Below are positions 1 through 7,777 of a stretch of DNA of 64,000 nucleotides, one piece after another. Both the position numbers and the translations under genes were made by a program. The stretch comes from Bin76 sp963665765 (GTDB lineage Bacteria > Actinomycetota > Acidimicrobiia > Spongiisociales > ZC4RG35), in the NCBI GenBank assembly GCA_963665765.1, contig OY762464.1:1116001-1180000 (forward strand), given 5' to 3'. Position 1 is the stretch's first letter, and every line of letters begins with the position of its first letter. The notes beneath the pieces are model-generated. The model worked only from the letters and a program-made list of their open reading frames with translations. It had not been told where the DNA came from and did not search any database.

Positions 1-59
1 CACCGACGGTGGCCCATGGCCTGCGCGCACATAAGCGGGCTAACTTCGCAGTCACGTTT

Positions 60-347
60 CTATCCCATCACCATACTTGGCCGTCCGGACATCATCGCGG
101 ATTCAAAACGATTGGTAATAGCGGCTCGGCGGTTTGGCGACTCGATAAGCAAGAGGAGTTCCAGACACTCCTCGGGAGGCCGACTGGATATGTATCTTGC
201 GGCGCGATCCGGGCGAAGGGCATTCAACACGTAGTGCCAGTCCTCTTTGGTGTAGGCATCAAGGGCGGCCTCTGCTATACGCCGCGCAACTTCCGAGGCC
301 TCAGAAGGAGCCGGCACTAGGGCATCTGGCCTGGCAGCCTCCGACAT
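60..347 (-). CDS. Hypothetical protein, 95 aa
   Basis: Unrecognised. The frame has protein-like composition: a charged, mostly helical sequence with the motifs AEAALDAYTKEDW and PEECLELLLLIE and no signal peptide or membrane segment. ATG at 347 is chosen because the longer extension upstream would overlap the RAMA-like gene that starts at 367 on the other strand. If both genes are real they are divergent with only about 20 bases between starts, which is tight for two promoters, so one of them may be spurious or broken. Confidence 0.25.
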   Translation of the reverse strand: MSEAARPDALVPAPSEASEVARRIAEAALDAYTKEDWHYVLNALRPDRAARYISSRPPEECLELLLLIESPNRRAAITNRFESAMMSGRPSMVMG

Positions 348-366
348 ACGCTGGATTTCCTCTTCT

Positions 367-864
367 GTGAAGGGCACAATCCCAAAGATAGTAAGCGATC
401 TGGACGATGAGCGAGTACATCCGAAACGCGAGTTTTTCAGGATCAAGGTGGAACAAGTGACCGCGATCCTCAGGCTCCTCGATATCTCTGATGTCACCGA
501 GAAGGCGCGGTCGGGTGTTGCGGCCGAGATATCTCAGGAAGATCGCGACGCCCTTGAGCGGGTCAAACGCAGGCCAATCCTCAATTTTCATGAGTTAGGT
601 CTACCAGAAGGATCGATCCTGACATTCGCCCAAGATCCGAGAGTCAAAGTTGAGGTAGTTGATGCCCGCCGAGTAAGACTCGTCGAACTCCCAGACCGCG
701 ATTATCCCGCGTTAGTGTCGGACGACGAGCCAAGATATCTCTCGCCGATCTCACGAGACCTCCTCGGCAAGGAACATAATGTGCCTCCCACGGGATACTG
801 GCAAGTTGAAGACGGACGATCGCTCCTCACGATCTACGACCAGAAGCGCGGCCCGCGGGAATAG
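367..864 (+). CDS. RAMA-like domain protein, possibly a C-terminal fragment
   Basis: GTG start at 367, 165 aa. The second half (about residues 75-165) reads like the RAMA-type module found next to or fused with restriction and methylation proteins: LGLPEGSILTF, then a VxVVDARRVRL strand pair, YLSPISRDLLG, and a terminal GYWQVEDGRSLLTIYD. The first 70 residues are charged and helical with no recognised domain. No catalytic residues are visible, so by itself it would be a binding or accessory module. In many homologues this module sits at the C-terminus of a larger protein, and no larger protein is present upstream, so it may be a remnant. The family assignment rests on pattern recognition only. 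Confidence 0.45.
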   Translation: MKGTIPKIVSDLDDERVHPKREFFRIKVEQVTAILRLLDISDVTEKARSGVAAEISQEDRDALERVKRRPILNFHELGLPEGSILTFAQDPRVKVEVVDARRVRLVELPDRDYPALVSDDEPRYLSPISRDLLGKEHNVPPTGYWQVEDGRSLLTIYDQKRGPRE

Positions 865-1276
865 CGCATCATCGGGCATCTTGCCAAGGGTGTGAGGTTA
901 TATGCCAGCGTATCAAAGTGCTCTCGTCGCGTAACGCCGATCCCTGGGTGTGTCTTTGTCAAAGGGCGCGCGGGTGCCTGAAGCAGTGCCATCCAGCTTG
1001 CGTGCCCCTTCGAGGATTCATGTCGCAAGGGGCCATACCTAAAAATCCGGTGCGATTCACCCTAGTTGCACCTGACGAAGGGTTGCGTTGATGGTCGGCG
1101 GCGCTCGGAGAATGTCGGCTATCGGTGTTGATGCCAGCTGGTGGGGGATCGAATCCCATGTGTGGTGTGTTCGTGGGGGCGGCTTCTCAGACCCTAACCT
1201 CATCCCTATCCGCAGCCGCGTCTAGGCTTTTAGGTTGTAAGATTGTGTTCATGACGGAAGAAGGGGGCGGCGACCA
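865..1276. other. Intergenic stretch, nothing recognised
   Basis: About 410 bases with only short, compositionally unconvincing frames on both strands. No RNA gene, long inverted repeat or promoter could be supported, apart from a purine-rich AAGGGGG at the very end that can serve as ribosome binding site for the gene starting at 1277. Confidence 0.4.
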
Positions 1277-1627
1277 ATGCCATCAGTCAGGATCTCCAGA
1301 GGATCTGTTGTTGAGAGCTATCGGCATTACCTGAAGGGGTTCCTTGCCAACTCTGGATGCGTTTCTGAAGGTTCAGCAGAGAAGAGCCGGCAACTGTCGC
1401 AAGCGATATCGGTCATGGATCTGTGTGTCAAGGTGTCTCCAGAACCCAAAAGAGTTCACCAACTTGCTTCGTCCCTTGTCTTGCTGTTTTCCTTACCCGA
1501 ATGGCCTACCGATGACCATAGCGCTGTGGCAGATCCCGCAGTTGATGCACGTGCGCTTAGCGAGGATTGGGAATTGCTGTCCAGGGACATGGCAAGAGCG
1601 GCTCGGGCCATTTCGCCAAACGTATGA
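1277..1627 (+). CDS. Hypothetical protein translationally coupled to DUF2335 gene
   Basis: 116 aa, unrecognised. The product is mostly helical and acidic with no signal peptide or transmembrane segment. The main support for its reality is genetic. Its stop codon TGA (1625-1627) overlaps the ATG (1624) of the next gene as ATGA, the classic arrangement of translational coupling. A purine-rich AAGGGGG lies about 10 bases before its ATG. It probably forms a two-gene operon with the DUF2335 membrane protein and could be its cytoplasmic partner; no function can be assigned. Confidence 0.45.
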   Translation: MPSVRISRGSVVESYRHYLKGFLANSGCVSEGSAEKSRQLSQAISVMDLCVKVSPEPKRVHQLASSLVLLFSLPEWPTDDHSAVADPAVDARALSEDWELLSRDMARAARAISPNV

Positions 1628-2040
1628 GCGATGAAGATCTGGCGCCTGGAGAGGGTGGTGAATTGTCACGTTCCCCCGATGGCGCTGAAGAACGGCGTGT
1701 TTCCTACGAACAATGGTTTGGGCCTGTACCTGATCCCCAGACACTTCGCCAATTCGAAGAGGTAGTGCCAGGCAGTGGCGAGCGCCTAATCGGCGCATTC
1801 GAAATACAGGTTCACGGGCGGCTCGCCCATGAACACTATGAAGCCGTTACGAGACGACACGGGTTGTATCTGGTCTTCATTCTGAGCCTTGTGCTGATTG
1901 GAGCAGGAGCATACGGATTGAATGTCGGCTATGGGTGGGGGATGGTTCCTGTATCTGCCCTTGCATTGGGGTCGCTGTTTACGAGTGTTAGGCATATGCT
2001 ACGGAGATCAAGAAGAGGCCGTCCCAACAACGAGGAGTAA
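1624..2040 (+). CDS. DUF2335-type small membrane protein
   Basis: 138 aa. The N-terminal half carries the family signature: GPVPDPQTLRQFEEVVPGSGERL, then a helix with VHGRLAHEHYEAV. Two hydrophobic segments follow (about residues 78-98 and 102-120) and a basic tail (RRSRRGR). This order matches the predicted membrane protein family DUF2335, which is often found in prophages and defence regions and has no established function. The ATG at 1624 is preferred over a start 19 codons upstream because it overlaps the stop of the preceding gene. Confidence 0.7.
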   Translation: MSDEDLAPGEGGELSRSPDGAEERRVSYEQWFGPVPDPQTLRQFEEVVPGSGERLIGAFEIQVHGRLAHEHYEAVTRRHGLYLVFILSLVLIGAGAYGLNVGYGWGMVPVSALALGSLFTSVRHMLRRSRRGRPNNEE

Positions 2041-2194
2041 CGGAAAGCCGCCAAGCCAGGTTGGATCATACCGCTGCTGGGTAACCCACAACCCCCTAAG
2101 TCGAGCTTTCAATATGCTCCCGGACTGGGACAAAGTCCGCCTTTTCGCGATCCCCTATTACCGATGAGTATGCGCCTGCCGGCCAGGATCCGGG

Positions 2195-3241
2195 TCAGCT
2201 GAGACGTAGCTTCGTGTCCGCTCCTTCGGAGGGCCAGACCACCAGACGACGGCCGCCTTGCCACTGGACGACCACCACCTGGTGCCCCACTTGGAGACCG
2301 GTGACAGGGTCCAGTCTGAATGCCCCGAACAGGGTGCGGGTGGACAGTTGCCGGACCGCAGTCTTCAATCTTCTGTCGTCCAGCGCGCCGGTGATGCGCA
2401 CGCCTTCCGACCAGATCAGAGCGGCCGCCAGAGCTTGGGCGGCCGGATATGGGGGCGCCTTCCCGACCCGCCCACGGTAGGCCCGAACGAACCAACCCGC
2501 ATCGGGGCCGACCATCGGTTGAGGGGCGCTCCGCCAAGTCCACTGTGCGGGGCCGATCAGACCCTCCCGCCGGTCGCCCAAGGCTTCCAACACTTCATCC
2601 ACGCCGGCCGCCACCGACAGAACGGCTCTCCATCGGCGCCGGTCCAGGGCCTGCACGATCTCCAACTCATCCTGGAACGATCCCGCTATCGCCAACACAT
2701 CCCCTCTCGGAATCCCAGATGCCGAATCGGCGGCCCCCCCGGATGTGAACACGACATCGGAGCACGACATACCAAGTTCCGAGGCGGTGGCCCGCGCTCC
2801 CCGGGCCACTTCTCCCGGAAAGCCCCTTCCGGTGTGAAGCACCACCAACGAGCGAATCCGGGGATCGGCCGCCCGGGTGGCAACCAACCCACCGTGCAGA
2901 TACGAAGCCGCCGGGGCCAGAACATTCACAACGTTGGGGAATCGGGGCCAGGACAGGCGATCGGTGGCGCCGCCGCCGTTCCACATCAACCGGGAAGTTG
3001 CCCGGGCCGCGGCCAGGGCGGGCCCTCTGCCATAGGGTCCGAACAGCATGTCGAACCCGGCGGATTCGGCGCTTCTGGTCGCCTGGGCGGGGTCGGGGTG
3101 GGAATCGTAGACCGTGAGATCAACAGATCCCGATTCGGCGACCTTCTCGGCCCACAACCTCATGGCCTCCCCCGCCGCCCGTCCGAACAAGGCCAGGGGG
3201 CCGGTGAGAGGGGTAACCATCGCCGCCCGGATGCGGTTCAT
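2195..3241 (-). CDS. Type-1 periplasmic-binding-fold protein (Peripla_BP_6-like), no signal peptide
   Basis: 348 aa. The opening MNRIRAAMVTPLTGPLA and the following GEAMRLWAEKV, MLFGPYGRGPALAAA and YPAAQALAAALI motifs are those of the branched-chain amino-acid / urea-type substrate-binding proteins (Leu/Ile/Val-binding fold). Unlike secreted members it begins directly at the first beta-strand, with no signal peptide or lipobox, so it should stay in the cytoplasm. It is the last gene of the peptide ABC importer operon. Its ATG overlaps, as ATGA, the stop of a short open frame that fills the gap to the ATPase gene. It could be a cytoplasmic ligand sensor. A mis-assigned start cannot explain the missing signal, because the upstream 120 bases lie in other frames. 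Confidence 0.7.
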   Translation of the reverse strand: MNRIRAAMVTPLTGPLALFGRAAGEAMRLWAEKVAESGSVDLTVYDSHPDPAQATRSAESAGFDMLFGPYGRGPALAAARATSRLMWNGGGATDRLSWPRFPNVVNVLAPAASYLHGGLVATRAADPRIRSLVVLHTGRGFPGEVARGARATASELGMSCSDVVFTSGGAADSASGIPRGDVLAIAGSFQDELEIVQALDRRRWRAVLSVAAGVDEVLEALGDRREGLIGPAQWTWRSAPQPMVGPDAGWFVRAYRGRVGKAPPYPAAQALAAALIWSEGVRITGALDDRRLKTAVRQLSTRTLFGAFRLDPVTGLQVGHQVVVVQWQGGRRLVVWPSEGADTKLRLS

Positions 3242-3362
3242 CTCCCCACCATTTCCACCATGCCCCAACCATCCGGTTCGTCACGCCGGATCACCGGAGC
3301 ATGCCGACGCAGATACCGAAGCTCCCAATGGGGAATGCCCCGCGCATAGGGTTCGGAAAAGA

Positions 3363-4361
3363 TCAGAGCTCGGATGCCCCCACCAAGTGGCAGGAAACCA
3401 GACGACCGCCGCCTTTGTCCTCCAGGGGCGGGTGAGCGGTTGTCCGGCAGATGTCGGCCGCTTGCGGACAGCGGTCGACGAACCGGCATTCGGGGGCCGG
3501 GTTGACAGCTTTGCCGATGCCTCCTTTGATCAGCACGTCGGGGGGAGGAAGGGTCGGATCGGGAACCGGGACTGCCGAAAGAAGCGCCTTCGTGTAGGGA
3601 TGCAGTGGATTGGCCAACAACTGCTCGGTTTCCCCTATCTCCACCACCTTTCCCAGATACATGACCGCGATGCGGTCACACATGTAACGGGCCACCGCCA
3701 AGTCATGGGTGATGTACAGGTAAGAAACCCCCATTTCCCGGGCTAACCGGGACATCAACTCCATAATCGAGATGCGGATGCTGACATCCAGCATGGAGGT
3801 TGGTTCGTCGGCCACCACCAGACGGGGTTGCAGAACAAGAGCCCGGGCGATGGCCACCCGCTGGCGCTGCCCACCGGACAATTCGTGGGGATAGCGAAAC
3901 ATGAAGGACTCCGGCGGGGCCAGTCCCACCTTGTGCAGCATCTGTTTGATCTGTTCTTCCCGGGTGCTCAGATCGCCGATCCCGTGAATGAGCAGCGGCT
4001 CGGCAACCGTCTCGAAGACGGTCCGCCTCGGGTTGATGGATTCGTAGGGGTCCTGAAAGATCATCTGGACCGCACGGCGAAACTTCACCCTCTGATCAGC
4101 CTTGAGATCGACGAGGTCCATCTCTGTGCCATCGTCCTGTCTCAATGAGATCTTTCCCTGGTCGGGCTTTTCCAGTCGGACCAGCATCCGGCCGGTGGTG
4201 GTCTTGCCGCACCCCGACTCCCCGACCAGCCCGAGACTCTCCCCTGCCCCGATCTCGAAATTGAGATCGTCCACCGCGTGCACGAATCCGGTGCTGCGAC
4301 GAAAGAGACCCGCGGATACCGGAAACAACCTGCGAAGCCCTTCGACCTTCACGAGGCTCAT
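3363..4361 (-). CDS. Peptide-type ABC transporter ATP-binding protein (DppF/OppF-like)
   Basis: 332 aa. Walker A GESGCGKTTTGRM, ABC signature LSGGQRQRVAIARAL, Walker B LVVADEPTSMLD and the H-loop YITHDLAV are all present. The C-terminal oligopeptide-type extension (HPYTKALLSAVP, followed by a Cys-rich stretch with C-x-F-x-D-R-C) identifies the dipeptide/oligopeptide/nickel subfamily. It hydrolyses ATP at the inner membrane to drive import through the two permeases upstream. ATG at 4361 is chosen over an extended start because it overlaps the stop of the partner ATPase gene by 4 bases. Confidence 0.9.
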   Translation of the reverse strand: MSLVKVEGLRRLFPVSAGLFRRSTGFVHAVDDLNFEIGAGESLGLVGESGCGKTTTGRMLVRLEKPDQGKISLRQDDGTEMDLVDLKADQRVKFRRAVQMIFQDPYESINPRRTVFETVAEPLLIHGIGDLSTREEQIKQMLHKVGLAPPESFMFRYPHELSGGQRQRVAIARALVLQPRLVVADEPTSMLDVSIRISIMELMSRLAREMGVSYLYITHDLAVARYMCDRIAVMYLGKVVEIGETEQLLANPLHPYTKALLSAVPVPDPTLPPPDVLIKGGIGKAVNPAPECRFVDRCPQAADICRTTAHPPLEDKGGGRLVSCHLVGASEL

Positions 4362-5389
4362 GCGAATTGCTCTCCCATTCCGGGAATTTGGTCGGAATTC
4401 CAGCACGCCGCCCACTGGGAAGGTCCGATGGGCATCATGGGGGGCTCTTGTTGACGGCATTGTTCGGTCGCCCACGGACAGCGGGGGTGGAATCGGCAGC
4501 CCGACGGGGGCGCCAACAGGTTGGGCGGCGTCCCCTCCAAGGAGACCGGCCGGCGGCGGGGACCGGTCACCGAAGGAATGGATGACAGCAGCAGATACGA
4601 ATACGGATGGCGGGGCCGGTGGAACACTTCCTCGGTTGCACCCGACTCGACCAACTTCCCGGCATACATCACTCCGATGGTGTCGGTCACTTGGGCGATG
4701 ACGGCCATGTCGTGACTGATGTAGAGGATCGAGAGCCCCAGGTCTTTTTGGATCTTCTTCAACTCCTTCAGAATCTGGGCCTGAACGATCACGTCCAAGG
4801 CGGTGGTGGGCTCATCAGCGACGATCAACTTGGGCTCGCACGACAGGGCCATGGCGATCACCGCCCGCTGGCGCATTCCTCCCGACAACTCATGCGGGTA
4901 ACGGTTCTGCACCGCCGGATCAAGCCCCACCAGCTTGAACAAGCGGTCAACCCGCCGCTCGGTCTCCGAGGAACCGAGCGGCGGATCGAAGTGCTGGTAC
5001 ATCGCCTCCCGAATCTGCTTTCCCACCCGATACACGGGATTCCAGGCGTTCATCGCCCCTTGGAAGACCATCGAAATCTCCGCCCACCGGTATTTCCGCA
5101 TCTTTTGGTCGGAAAGCTCCAACAGGTCCACACCCTCCCAGCGAACCGACCCCGATTGGTAGCGGGCGTTCTCGGGCGCCAGACGCAGAAGGGAAAGCGC
5201 CACGGAAGTCTTCCCGCAACCCGACTCCCCCACCAGTCCCATCGCCTCTCCCCGACGAAGCGAAAAGCTCACATCCTCCACCGCCGACACCTCCCCGGCC
5301 TCGGTGTCATACCGCATAACCAGACCGTCAACCTCCAACAGCGGAGGACGTCCGCCGGATGCTTCTCCGTGGGATCTTGGAATGGTCAT
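4358..5389 (-). CDS. Peptide-type ABC transporter ATP-binding protein (DppD/OppD-like)
   Basis: 343 aa. Walker A GESGCGKTSVALS, signature LSGGMRQRAVIAMAL (the variant typical of DppD), Walker B LIVADEPTTALD, switch His in LYISHDMAV and the C-terminal oligopeptide extension with RHPYSYLLLSSIP and CRFHPRCPWA. It forms the heterodimeric ATPase with the DppF-like protein downstream. The start at 5389 overlaps the DppC-like stop as ATGA; both neighbours overlap by four bases, so the ATPases and permeases are expected to be made in matched amounts. Confidence 0.9.
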   Translation of the reverse strand: MTIPRSHGEASGGRPPLLEVDGLVMRYDTEAGEVSAVEDVSFSLRRGEAMGLVGESGCGKTSVALSLLRLAPENARYQSGSVRWEGVDLLELSDQKMRKYRWAEISMVFQGAMNAWNPVYRVGKQIREAMYQHFDPPLGSSETERRVDRLFKLVGLDPAVQNRYPHELSGGMRQRAVIAMALSCEPKLIVADEPTTALDVIVQAQILKELKKIQKDLGLSILYISHDMAVIAQVTDTIGVMYAGKLVESGATEEVFHRPRHPYSYLLLSSIPSVTGPRRRPVSLEGTPPNLLAPPSGCRFHPRCPWATEQCRQQEPPMMPIGPSQWAACWNSDQIPGMGEQFA

Positions 5390-6507
5390 CGCCTGCGCAA
5401 CCTCGGATTGACAATCTCGTCCATCCCCCTTCCCACCAGAAAGAAGGCCATGGACAAAAGCGTCACCGCCAGGCCCGGCGGGATGGTCAGCCACCAGTAA
5501 TCGGTCACCTGCAGCAGGTAACCCTGGGTTCTGGCCAGATTCATCATCAGGCCCCAGGAAGTGTCGGTGTTGAGGATTCCCAAAAAGGACAGGACCGCTT
5601 CGGATTGGATGGCGCCGGTAACGGTGAACATCATGTAGAGAACGCTGAGCGGCATCACATTGGGTATCAGGTGATAGAAGATAATGTGACCGGCCGACCC
5701 TCCCGCCACCCGGGCGGCGTCGATAAACGGTTTGACCTTAACGGCCAGGGCCTGGGATTTGAGGACGATAGCCGTGCCGCCAAAACCGGAAAGTATCCCG
5801 ATCACCACCGCCAGATGCCAGAGTTGGAAGGTAAACAGCCCTCCGATCACGATCAGCAGAGCCACGCCGGGAATCATTATCAGCAGATCGGCCAATCGCA
5901 TCAGGGAAGCGTCCACGATCCCTCCGAAATAGGCGGCCATCGATCCGACGGTGGTACCGATCACCACCGTCACCACTGCCGCCAAGATCCCCAGAAAGAA
6001 CGAGGCGCGCGCCCCGTGCATCAACTGGGACAGAATGTCGCGGCCCAACGGATCGGTTCCCAGCCAGTGCCGACCGTCGGGAGGCGCCGGCTGCAGGGGA
6101 AGCTCGAACGTGTCGCCTATTTGCAGGGTGTCGGGGATGCGCCCGTCCAGGAGCACCGAGCGACGGTCTATCTCGGTATTGGGGTCGGATATGCGCTCCA
6201 CCATAACCATGATGCGAGTGGGCGGATCGAGTTCCAGGCCGGTGACCGGGTCATACACCGCCGGATTCCAGAACCCGGTGGCAAAGAACACGGTGGGCAT
6301 GACTGCCATGATTCCCCAGAAGGCGATGACCACCAGCCCCAAAACACCGATCTTGTTACGGCGAAAGATCTTCGAGTTTCTCCGGAGCGACCGCCGCATC
6401 AGAGCCAGACGGATCTTCCACCAGGAATCCACCTCCCCAATCAGGATATCCGAAGTGTGGGCATTCTCGATGCGAGACTCCCGAGAAGCGTCGATCATCT
6501 CAGCCAT
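5386..6507 (-). CDS. Peptide-type ABC transporter permease (DppC-like)
   Basis: 373 aa integral membrane protein. The N-terminal cytoplasmic stretch ends in RRNKIGVLGLVVIAFWGIMAVMP (first membrane helix). After a periplasmic loop containing HWLGTDPLGRDILSQLMHGARASF (hallmark of DppC/OppC permeases) come about five helices and the EAA-type loop around ARVAGGSAGHIIFYHLIPN. The N-terminal OppC_N segment supports the DppC rather than DppB assignment. It overlaps the DppB-like gene by 8 bases. Confidence 0.9.
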   Translation of the reverse strand: MAEMIDASRESRIENAHTSDILIGEVDSWWKIRLALMRRSLRRNSKIFRRNKIGVLGLVVIAFWGIMAVMPTVFFATGFWNPAVYDPVTGLELDPPTRIMVMVERISDPNTEIDRRSVLLDGRIPDTLQIGDTFELPLQPAPPDGRHWLGTDPLGRDILSQLMHGARASFFLGILAAVVTVVIGTTVGSMAAYFGGIVDASLMRLADLLIMIPGVALLIVIGGLFTFQLWHLAVVIGILSGFGGTAIVLKSQALAVKVKPFIDAARVAGGSAGHIIFYHLIPNVMPLSVLYMMFTVTGAIQSEAVLSFLGILNTDTSWGLMMNLARTQGYLLQVTDYWWLTIPPGLAVTLLSMAFFLVGRGMDEIVNPRLRRR

Positions 6508-7678
6508 GCTCGGTCACCCGGATCCGAGGGTCGAGCACCCCATAGAGCACGTCCACCACGAAGTGCCCGATCAACGCCATTATGCCGATGAAGGAAAACG
6601 CCCCCACCGCCAGGGGAATGTCCTCACTCACCACCGAGGAGATCAGGATCTCGCCCATGCCCGGCCAGGAGAAAACCGCTTCGGTGATGACTCCCCCGTC
6701 GATCACAGTGGCCACCGCCAGGACCAGGGAGGTGGCCACCGGTAAAAGGGCGGTCCGCGCCGCGTGGCGATCCCGGATCATTCCCTCCGGTAGCCCCTTG
6801 GCCCGGGCGGTGAGGATGTAGTCCTCCCGCAATGTCTCCAGCATCGCACTACGGGTCAAAAGCATCACCCCTGCGAAGTTGATAAGGGTCAGAGTCAACA
6901 CCGGCAGCACCATGTGAAAGCCGATATCTCCGGCGTACCCTCGCATATCCTGGCCCGACCTGGTCCCGAACCAGTAGAAGAAGAACCCGGCCACCCCCAA
7001 GGCCATCCCGCCCCACCGCAGGATCCGTTCCAGCCGGCGATTATTAACCCGAACCGCGGCGAAACTGGCCGCGAACATCGCCATGGCCGGGATCAGAGTC
7101 ACCCAGAAGAGACGCATGAACACCTGATTTGCCCCGAACGGGGCATCCCGCCACTGCTCGGGATCGAGAAATTTGGATAAGGGCAGCAGGTCCAACTGGA
7201 CGCTGAAGAACCAGATCAGCATCAGAGCAAAAAACGGTAGGAACATCGAGTAGAGCCCCACCCCGGACACCGTAATCAACATCTCGCCTCGATTCCCCCG
7301 ACGCCAGGCCAGGTATTTGCCGGCCAGGAATCCGGCCCAGTAGTAGGTGGCCAGGGCGGCCAGAAACAGCACCAGGGTGCGAGGCAGACGCTCAAGGATT
7401 ATCTCGGTGACCGGACGCGGGTATTGATTGAAAGAGACTCCGAGATCGCCCCGGAAGAAGTTGAACATGTAATCGCGGAACTGGATCAGCACCGGTTGGT
7501 CCAGACCCAGTCTTTCCAGCGCCACCGCCCTGGCTTCGGGCGGGATGTTGGGGTTGCCCGCATATTTCAGCGCCACCGAGTCGCCCGGAAGGATGTAGAG
7601 CAGGAACCAGGTCACCGTCAAAAACACCAGAAACAGCAGCACCATCTGGAGCAGCCGACGCATCACATATCGGACCAT
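6500..7678 (-). CDS. Peptide-type ABC transporter permease (DppB-like)
   Basis: 392 aa. First helix VLLFLVFLTVTWFLLYILPGDS, the DppB landmark LGLDQPVLIQFRDYMFNFFRGDLGVSF, and the C-terminal EAA loop with ARAKGLPEGMIRDRHAARTALLP and ITEAVFSWPGMGEI. It is longer than the usual 310-340 residues because of an extra pair of hydrophobic segments in the middle (about residues 155-235), an insertion that could form two additional helices. It pairs with the DppC-like permease to form the transmembrane channel. Confidence 0.88.
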   Translation of the reverse strand: MVRYVMRRLLQMVLLFLVFLTVTWFLLYILPGDSVALKYAGNPNIPPEARAVALERLGLDQPVLIQFRDYMFNFFRGDLGVSFNQYPRPVTEIILERLPRTLVLFLAALATYYWAGFLAGKYLAWRRGNRGEMLITVSGVGLYSMFLPFFALMLIWFFSVQLDLLPLSKFLDPEQWRDAPFGANQVFMRLFWVTLIPAMAMFAASFAAVRVNNRRLERILRWGGMALGVAGFFFYWFGTRSGQDMRGYAGDIGFHMVLPVLTLTLINFAGVMLLTRSAMLETLREDYILTARAKGLPEGMIRDRHAARTALLPVATSLVLAVATVIDGGVITEAVFSWPGMGEILISSVVSEDIPLAVGAFSFIGIMALIGHFVVDVLYGVLDPRIRVTEHG

Positions 7679-7724
7679 GTTCCTATACCTTCAACTGCTT
7701 AATCCCTTTTTCTTTGCCCGGACC

Positions 7725-7759
7725 GTGGGGAGCCGCCGTCAAAAGTGACGACTCCCCAC
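7725..7759 (-). promoter_or_regulatory. Stem-loop between binding-protein gene and permease genes
   Basis: An 8-base perfect stem (GTGGGGAG at 7725-7732, CTCCCCAC at 7752-7759) with partial pairing inside, lying between the substrate-binding-protein stop and the DppB-like start. No U-rich tail follows on the minus strand. It looks like a transcript-stabilising or partially terminating hairpin, common behind binding-protein genes that need more product than the permeases. Confidence 0.45.
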
Positions 7760-7777
7760 AGTCAGGTTGGATAATGA

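Noticed and set aside
2731..2745. Other C or G runs of 6-8 bases (for example near 2736, 17570, 35277, 36405)
   Set aside because: Shorter than the 10-11-base tracts of the restriction locus, scattered, and common by chance in DNA of this GC content.
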